Shown here piece after piece: positions 58,631 to 64,000 of a DNA stretch of 64,000 bases. Location: assembly GCA_025200525.1 (NCBI GenBank), contig CM045758.1, forward strand, positions 60,328,649-60,392,648. Direction: 5' to 3'. The notes under the pieces were generated by a model. The model was not told the DNA's origin and searched no databases. It saw only the letters and a list, made by a program, of their open reading frames with translations. The position numbers were made by a program, and so were the translations under genes. The stretch comes from Camellia lanceoleosa (lineage: Eukaryota > Streptophyta > Magnoliopsida > Ericales > Theaceae). The first letter of the stretch is position 1; every line of letters begins with the position of its first letter.

Positions 58631-59104
58631 TGTACGGGGAGCAAATGTTCCAGCAAGCCCGTACTCCTTTCTTCCAAGCTCCGTTTCTGTCCGAGCACCT
58701 GAAAGCACAACGGTGATGAGCTACCCGGCGGTGTGTGGCCGAAAAACCCCTCCGACGATTAAGTTAGCACACACCTAGGGATATAGAGTGAGAGAGAGAG
58801 GGGAATGTTTTGGTGTAAGAATCCCTTACAATGTGTTCCTCCGTCGCGTATGCGGGGTGCAGACATGCTTATATACCCTCTGCGCCCCATATCCACTCCT
58901 ACCATCTCTCGACACGTGGCTCGCTTATCCCATCTGTCAACAAGAAACCTTGTCAACATCACCTAATCTCAACCGCCAACACTGGCTGGTGCCCGGCGGC
59001 CGAGCTGCTCAATCCAAGGCCGGGCTGTGCTTCACGCCCAAGCACTTCACAGGCTAAGCTCCAGAGAACCAAAGTTAGGTCAGATTCTCAAAGGCCATAC
59101 CGAT
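58631..59104 (-). repeat. Extra partial Tat-2 LTR on the 5' side
   Basis: 474 bp match the first half of the LTR (plus-strand order) and stop near 'aaggccatacc', where a complete LTR starts at 59105. It shares changes such as 'caacaagaaaccttgtcaac' with the LTR at 59105..59960 but not with 47784..48663. It is therefore more closely related to its neighbour than to the 3' LTR. Confidence 0.85.
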
Positions 59105-59960
59105 TGTACGGGAGCAAATGTTCCAAAGAAACCTGCATCTTTCTTCCAAGCTCCGTTTCTGTCCGATCACCTGAAAGCACAACGGCGATGAGCAACCCGG
59201 CGGTGTGTGGCCGGAAAACCCCTCCGACGATCAAGTTAACACACACCTAGGGATATAGAGAGAGAGAGAGGGGGGGAATGTTTTGGTGTAAGAATCCCTT
59301 ACAATGTGTTCCTCCGTCGCGTATGCGAGGTGCAGACATGCTTATATACCTCTCATACCCCATATCCACTCCTACCATCTCCTCGACACGTGGCTCGCTT
59401 ATCCCATCTGTCAACAAGAAACCTTGTCAACATCACCTAATCTCAATCGCCACCACCTCGCTGGTGCCCGTGGCCGAGCCGCTCAATCCAAGGTCGGCAG
59501 GTTTCACGCCTAAGCACTTCACAAAGTTAAGCTCCAGAGAACCGGTTAGGTCAGATTCTCGGCAAGGCCATCCTCGACATCTCAGATTCACTGCGGATCG
59601 GCCTTTGCCGAAAGCAAACCTATATCTCGCCGACTACGCCTTCCGGGCGCCGTTATTTATCTTGGATCGTGGTCGGCCTTCTTGCCGAGCAGTAAGTACC
59701 TCGCCGATGACGCCTTTCTGGCGCTGCTCAACTAACCCGATCGCTTCGCTTATGTTATACACGTAGCTCGGTCTAACCGAAGCGTTTTAACCGCAACTTA
59801 TATCCGGATCGGGCGGCCAGATTGGCCCAACACCGCCACCAGTGTCCTAGTAGCCCAATTCTGAGTGGACCGTGGATCATCTCGGTCCAATAATCCACTT
59901 GGCTACTAATCTTCTCGGCCGTTATCTCGGCCCAATTCCAGATCATAAATCTCCCTCTCA
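59105..59960 (-). repeat. Tat-2 LTR (outer 5' LTR)
   Basis: 856 bp from 'tgtacgggagcaaatgttcc' to 'aaatctccctctca', directly followed by the GACCA duplication. It differs from the 3' LTR by substitutions and by many one- to three-base gaps, often in runs of G or C. Confidence 0.88.
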
Positions 59961-62172
59961 GACCACATTGCAACCAGAGAGATAGCAAGCCAAACTCTCC
60001 TTACAGCTTTCATGAGACAGGTACCAGCCCACCAGTGCAGCAAGCCTTCAACAGAGCCAGGTACAACCCAGACCAAACCCCACCACTTCACTAAACCAAA
60101 CCAGACCTTCTAGATCAGAGGACACGAAATGAGAACATGTGAAGCAGATTCTACCTCTGATTTGCAGAAAATACACTCAGTTGAGGCTTTCTCACCCAGC
60201 ACTCCAACCCTTTGAAGGAAAGCAGAAGTTTTGATCTTATGTTTCCAAGCTAGCCAACCAAAAAATTGAACTTTGGGTGGGATATAATTAATCCACACCA
60301 GCCTCCAAGTACTTGCAGCTGCACCAAAACCCAGTTCACAATACCTGTAAAGAGAAGCAACAAAGGATTGACCTGGTTTACAATCCAACCACCTTGGATG
60401 ATCTTTAACCCCCAAACTTAACATAGGAGCTGCTGTTAACATAATAGTGAGCCTAGATGCCTCCTCAACCTCCCACTGCCTTAAAGGCCTTCTTAGACAA
60501 AGATCCTAAGCCCTAGAGATAACTTTTTTGTCAACAAAAAATTTTAAGGAACCATTTTTCTCTGTAGAAAGTGAAAACATTCTAGGGAAAACCTTTTTAA
60601 AACAAAAGTCACCACACCACACATCAAGCCAAAATCTCACTCTATTCCCATCTCCCACTTTAATTTGGAAGTTGTTGGCAAAAAATTGGAATAGATTGAT
60701 ACTATGCTTTGCCACTGCTATGATATCACCCCATAACTTTGACTATCTACTACCACCAATTTGATCTGGGAACCAAGCTCCAGCTTCAATTTTATACTTT
60801 TGACAAATCACCTTTTTCCATAATGCTTGATCTTCATTTGCAAATCTCCACCACCACTTCAATAATAAGCAAGAACTTACCTCTCTAATTCTTCTAATTC
60901 CCAACCCATCCTGGGTAATGCTCTTGGTAACCTCCTTCCACTTCACTAGGTGGATTTTTCTTTTCAATTATGTACCTCCCCATAGGAAGGCTGCTTGAAT
61001 TTTATCTATTTCCTTGGCCACACCTTCTGGCAACCTGAAGAGGGAGAGGTAATACACTGACAAACTGGACAGAACTGATTTTATGAGAGTCAACCTTCCA
61101 GCATATGATAAGAGTCTCCTTTTCCACCCTGCTAGTCTGCCTTTTATCTTATCTAAAACAGGTTGCCAAAATTTCTTCCTACTTGGAGAAGAACCCAGAG
61201 GTAAACCCAGAAATTCAAGCAAGGTGTTTTGTGCTAGCTGAGCATGTGGTTTAAATCCTTAAGAGAATTGACTGTAGTTCTTACCCCACAAACCACACTC
61301 TTGTGAAAGTTGATCTTAAGACTTGAAATCATTTCAAAGCACCTTAAAATTCTTTTGAGATTCAATACCTCTTCTATATCCGCTTCACAGAAAAGTAAAG
61401 AGTCGTCAGCAAATTGAAGGTGTGAAACAACCACCCCATTAACTCCAATCTGCACCCCTTTAATCAAACCCAATTCCCTTGCTCTGAGTAGTAGAACACT
61501 AAGCCCTTCTACAGCCAAATTGAACAGAAAGGGTGATAATGGATCACCTTGTCTTAGTCCTTTTTGAGGGCTAAACTCTTTGGTTGGTGACCCATTCACA
61601 AGGACAGAAATTCTAGCCGTTGAAATACACTCCTTCATCCAATTTATCCATTTAAAGCCAAAGCCAAAATTGGACAGCATGAAAAGCAAATAACCCCAGT
61701 TAATGGAGTCATACACTTTTTCAAAATCGAGCTTAAGCAACACCCCCTTCTTCTTAGCTTTCTTCCACCCATCCACAATTTCATTTGCGATCAAAACCCC
61801 ATCCAAGATATTTCTTCCACTCAAAAAAACTGATTGGGTTTCACCTATAACCTCTGGCATAACTAGCTTGAGTCTACTGGTCAGAACCTTAGACAAAATC
61901 TTGTACATTGAACCAATCAAGCTTATCGGTCTATAATACTTAAGACTAACTGCCTTAGCCTTTTTCAGAATTAAGGTGATGAATGAACTGTTCAAACCGA
62001 AAGCCAATTTACCCAAACTGTGGAATTCTTGCAAGAACATCATGACATCTACTTTAAACACCTTCCAATTCTTTTGTATACACATTAAATTAAAGCCATC
62101 GGGGCTTGGTGCTTTATTCCCATTGCACTCTTTGACTACTGCCCATATCTCATCTTTCGAAAACTCTGCTTC
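59961..62172 (-). pseudogene. LINE-d, 5' part: ORF2 remnant (reverse transcriptase, zf-RVT)
   Basis: It starts inside ORF2 at 62172 (5' truncation). 62175..61234 is RT with N-G-N-K-A-P-S-P-D-G-F-N, Y-R-P-I-S-L-I-G, L-K-L-D-F-E-K-V-Y-D-S, L-R-Q-G-D-P-L-S-P-F-L-F and the F-A-D-D box. 61222..60743 has L-G-L-P-L-G-S and G-R-L-T-L-I-K-S. 60442..60110 has the zinc region C-I-F-C-K ... H-V-L-I-S-C. The last block runs to the GACCA at 59961 and continues at 47783. Stops and frame changes separate the blocks, and the endonuclease is absent. Confidence 0.9.
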
Positions 62173-62860
62173 CACAATAAAGTAATTGATGCTTCTTTAT
62201 TAAATTTACATATTGAAGCGAGACATAAAGATTATATAACGAGTACAAAAACACTCGCATATGATTGCGACCTATATTACAAACTCATACATTCACGCAA
62301 CAACACACACAAAAACATTACATAAACTCAAAAGTTACAATGTAGTATGACACAAACACAAACACACAGACATAGACATGCATATATATATATATATATA
62401 TATTTATACCATACTTACTCCTCTGGGATAAAGATAATCTTGAGATTTCTTTACCACCTTTGACAATAACGCTAGAGAATAAGAATTCAGGCACACAAAA
62501 AATAAAAAAATATAGTTGAGTTCATGTTCAGAGTCAATCTAAACCACACTATTTTCTTTAGTAATTTTTTTTTTTTTTTTGGACTGAATTCTTGATTCTT
62601 AGCATTATTGTCACCTTCGGAAGTCACTCCACCATCTCCGCGATCCAATCGATATCCGGCACATTGGACTCCGCCTCCTCCTCACCCTATGCTGCGACCA
62701 ATGGCGGCAGCTTGTTTCACCCAAAAATACTCATTCCAATCTTATAGTTTTGGTTGATCGTCAACCCAGTAAAACTCGCCAGAAAATCAGAGCTTCCACC
62801 ACCACCCCAGCAAGTCCTAGGACTCACCGAAGGCACCAACATCGTTGCCGTGGTGGGCTT
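62173..62860 (-). repeat. Inverted duplication, arm B (right part)
   Basis: This is the reverse complement of arm A, from about 19755 back through 18270/19704 (joined, no insert), 17933/17599 (joined, no SINE) to about 17300. The (TA)n run and 'aagattatcttta' words line up. A further ~30-bp copy of the 'gtagtatcacacaaacacag' word lies outside, at about 62873..62892. Confidence 0.88.
62634..62860 (-). pseudogene. Truncated inverted copy of the CCCH zinc-finger gene (C-terminal part)
   Basis: On the minus strand it matches the last ~75 codons of the gene at 16769..17527 up to the stop (TGA at 62636..62634, against TAA in the parent). It includes the D-I-D-W-I terminal motif region and the 'tctgattttctggcgagttt' word. 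Two in-frame stops have arisen (one where W-N is coded, one at a Q codon), and no zinc finger is present. It has no start and cannot encode a functional protein, but it is complementary to the parent transcript's 3' end. Confidence 0.88.
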
Positions 62861-62895
62861 ACAACGTAGTATCACACAAACACAGACACATTATG

Positions 62896-63290
62896 GTCGT
62901 GTTTGACTCTTCAGTAACCTTACTATATCCTAATACGTACTACTTATTTTCATGATCTCTAATATATATATTTTTTTTCTTTTTTGGGGTAAGTAGATTT
63001 GAGTGTTTAAATTGAGCAAAAATTAGGACATTAAAAGTTTGGTGGCTTGTTAAAGTCGCTAACTATTCAAATTCTAGAGGAATAAGGAAAGTTTTAACAT
63101 AAATGGTCAGAAATAACCTTACAACTTATATCCTTAATTTTCTTACTATATTTTTTTCCAAATTTTTCTCTCTCATAATTTTTCTCTCATGCTCTTTGCC
63201 TACTCTCTCTCTATAATGGACGATCGTTTCATGCTTCAACCATAACCACCGTTGACCATCACTGTCGCCTTCAACCACATCCATCTCCAC
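62896..63290. other. AT-rich spacer, no gene recognised
   Basis: Nothing recognisable apart from short CT-rich tracts and 'caaccaca' type repeats near 63235..63290. Confidence 0.4.
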
Positions 63291-63774
63291 TAGGGATGTA
63301 AAAAAAATATCAATGGAACCAAACTGACTGATCGAAATTGACTAAAAGTTTAATTTTCAGTCTGTTTTTTTATAAAATACGGTTTGTTTTGATTTTAAAA
63401 TTTTTATACCGGTACAAACCAAACTGATTGAATATTATATTTAAATATTTTTATATTATAATTTCTTGAACACTATATAATAGATTGTATGATAAGTCAT
63501 ATAATACAGTTTTCTGATAAAAATTAGGGAGAAAAATATTTATAGAGCAATTTTTATGCATTTTCTAAATTTATTTTCAATGTAAAATAAATAATCTACT
63601 ATAAAACTATGTAAAACCTTATGCAAATTTCTCTTCTATATCAAGCTAACAAAACCGATAAAACCGAACTATAGCATACGATCTAGGTCAATTTCTCAAC
63701 CATGAAAATTGAAAGGATCGGTGTAGTGCTAAATATGCTATCAACATCAATCGAACCGAACCTTTCCACCTCTA
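63291..63774. mobile_element. hAT-like MITE (484 bp)
   Basis: The left end 'tagggatgtaaa' and the inverted right end 'tagaggtggaaa' form short terminal repeats. A perfect 8-bp target duplication ATCTCCAC flanks them (63283..63290 and 63775..63782), the size typical of hAT elements. The subterminal 'ggaaccaaactgactgatcg' and 'atcgaaccgaacc' words are also partly inverted. There is no coding capacity. Confidence 0.82.
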
Positions 63775-63782
63775 ATCTCCAC

Positions 63783-64000
63783 CATCGTTGCCTTCTTCAA
63801 CCGATCTATCTCCACCATCATTGTTGCCTTCAACTCAACCACATCCATCTCTACTGCTGTCGCTATTCTCAAGTCTCCATGCAATAATCACCGCTTGTAA
63901 CAATCTTATAGATCAGAACTATGCCGTCATTGTTCGTAACAACTATCGAGATATGAATATTTGTTGTTGTTCGCAAATACCATTCACACCTCTATCACCT
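63783..64000. other. Window end, no gene recognised
   Basis: A CT/CA-rich stretch with imperfect 'tctccaccatc-ttgccttcaa' repetition. Nothing further is supported. Confidence 0.35.

Larger units (their letters stand above)
47784..59960 (-). mobile_element. Tat-2: 12.2-kb Ty3/gypsy retrotransposon, Tat lineage, nested in LINE-d
   Basis: The outer ends are TG...CA LTRs with a perfect 5-bp duplication GACCA (47779..47783 and 59961..59965). gag-pol reads on the minus strand with two RNase H domains. The 3' part holds a long antisense gene and a tandem-repeat region, both typical of the Tat/Ogre group. Removing the element and one GACCA restores the LINE-d frame in phase. It is GC-richer than its surroundings. 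The 5' side has an extra partial LTR. Most internal stops are one transition away from the usual codon. Confidence 0.95.

Noticed and set aside
1..64000. tRNA, rRNA or CRISPR features
   Set aside because: No cloverleaf outside the SINE's tRNA-related head, no rRNA-like stretch, and the tandem repeats lack the spacer pattern of a CRISPR array and lie in plant DNA.

Overview
The window looks like plant nuclear DNA, most likely from a eudicot. It is AT-rich, and almost all recognisable coding matter belongs to plant mobile elements (Ty3/gypsy of the Tat type, Ty1/copia, L1-like LINEs, CACTA, Tourist-like and hAT-like miniature elements, and a tRNA-derived SINE). I see one probably functional host gene: an intronless CCCH zinc-finger gene of the plant RR-TZF type at 16769..17527 (+). 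I found no rRNA or tRNA gene and no CRISPR array.

Layout. 1-3 kb: no gene recognised. 3-4.4 kb: eight tandem copies of a ~180-bp monomer. 4.8-5.3 kb: a CACTA terminus fragment. 5.4-11.8 kb: a copia remnant (copia-X) whose 3' LTR is split by a second degraded copia element (copia-Y). 11.9-16.2 kb: a two-copy tandem duplication and several miniature inverted-repeat elements. 16.5-17.5 kb: the zinc-finger gene with its TATA box. 17.6-20.5 kb: its downstream region, carrying a SINE and a TIR-bounded insert that itself holds a LINE tail. 20481..35991: Tat-1, a 15.5-kb Tat-type gypsy element on the minus strand with 5-bp target-site duplications (TSDs). 36287..41166: a 4.9-kb CACTA element with a 3-bp TSD and captured fragments of an AFC2-like LAMMER kinase gene and a tyrosine-aminotransferase-like gene. 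42.0-44.8 kb: a 5'-truncated LINE. 46.8-62.2 kb: another LINE (LINE-d), split by Tat-2, a 12.2-kb Tat-type element (47784..59960). 62.2-62.9 kb: a broken inverted copy of the 3' end of the zinc-finger gene. 63291..63774: a hAT-like MITE with an 8-bp TSD.

The main structural result is a hidden inverted duplication. Arm A is the 3' end of the zinc-finger gene plus its downstream DNA (about 17300..20480, resuming at 35992..36087). Arm B is the same sequence on the opposite strand (62860..62173, resuming at 46770..45870). Later insertions pushed the pieces apart. Each arm keeps an unoccupied version of insertion sites used in the other: arm B has the empty site of Tat-1, the SINE and the 1.4-kb TIR element, and arm A has the empty site of LINE-d. 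This gives a relative order of events: duplication first, then the arm-specific insertions, with Tat-2 later than LINE-d.

The second main result is that both Tat elements carry a long antisense gene between pol and the 3' LTR, reading towards pol. In Tat-1 it encodes a plant mobile domain (PMD) protein with a charged and coiled-coil tail, plus a second unknown reading frame. In Tat-2 it encodes a protein resembling the 'putative gypsy type transposon' family (PF04195) with a coiled-coil tail, a TATA box upstream and GT-AG introns. All are now broken by stops. Both pol genes are also decayed, and Tat-1 has Y-I-Y-D in place of the reverse-transcriptase Y-x-D-D box.
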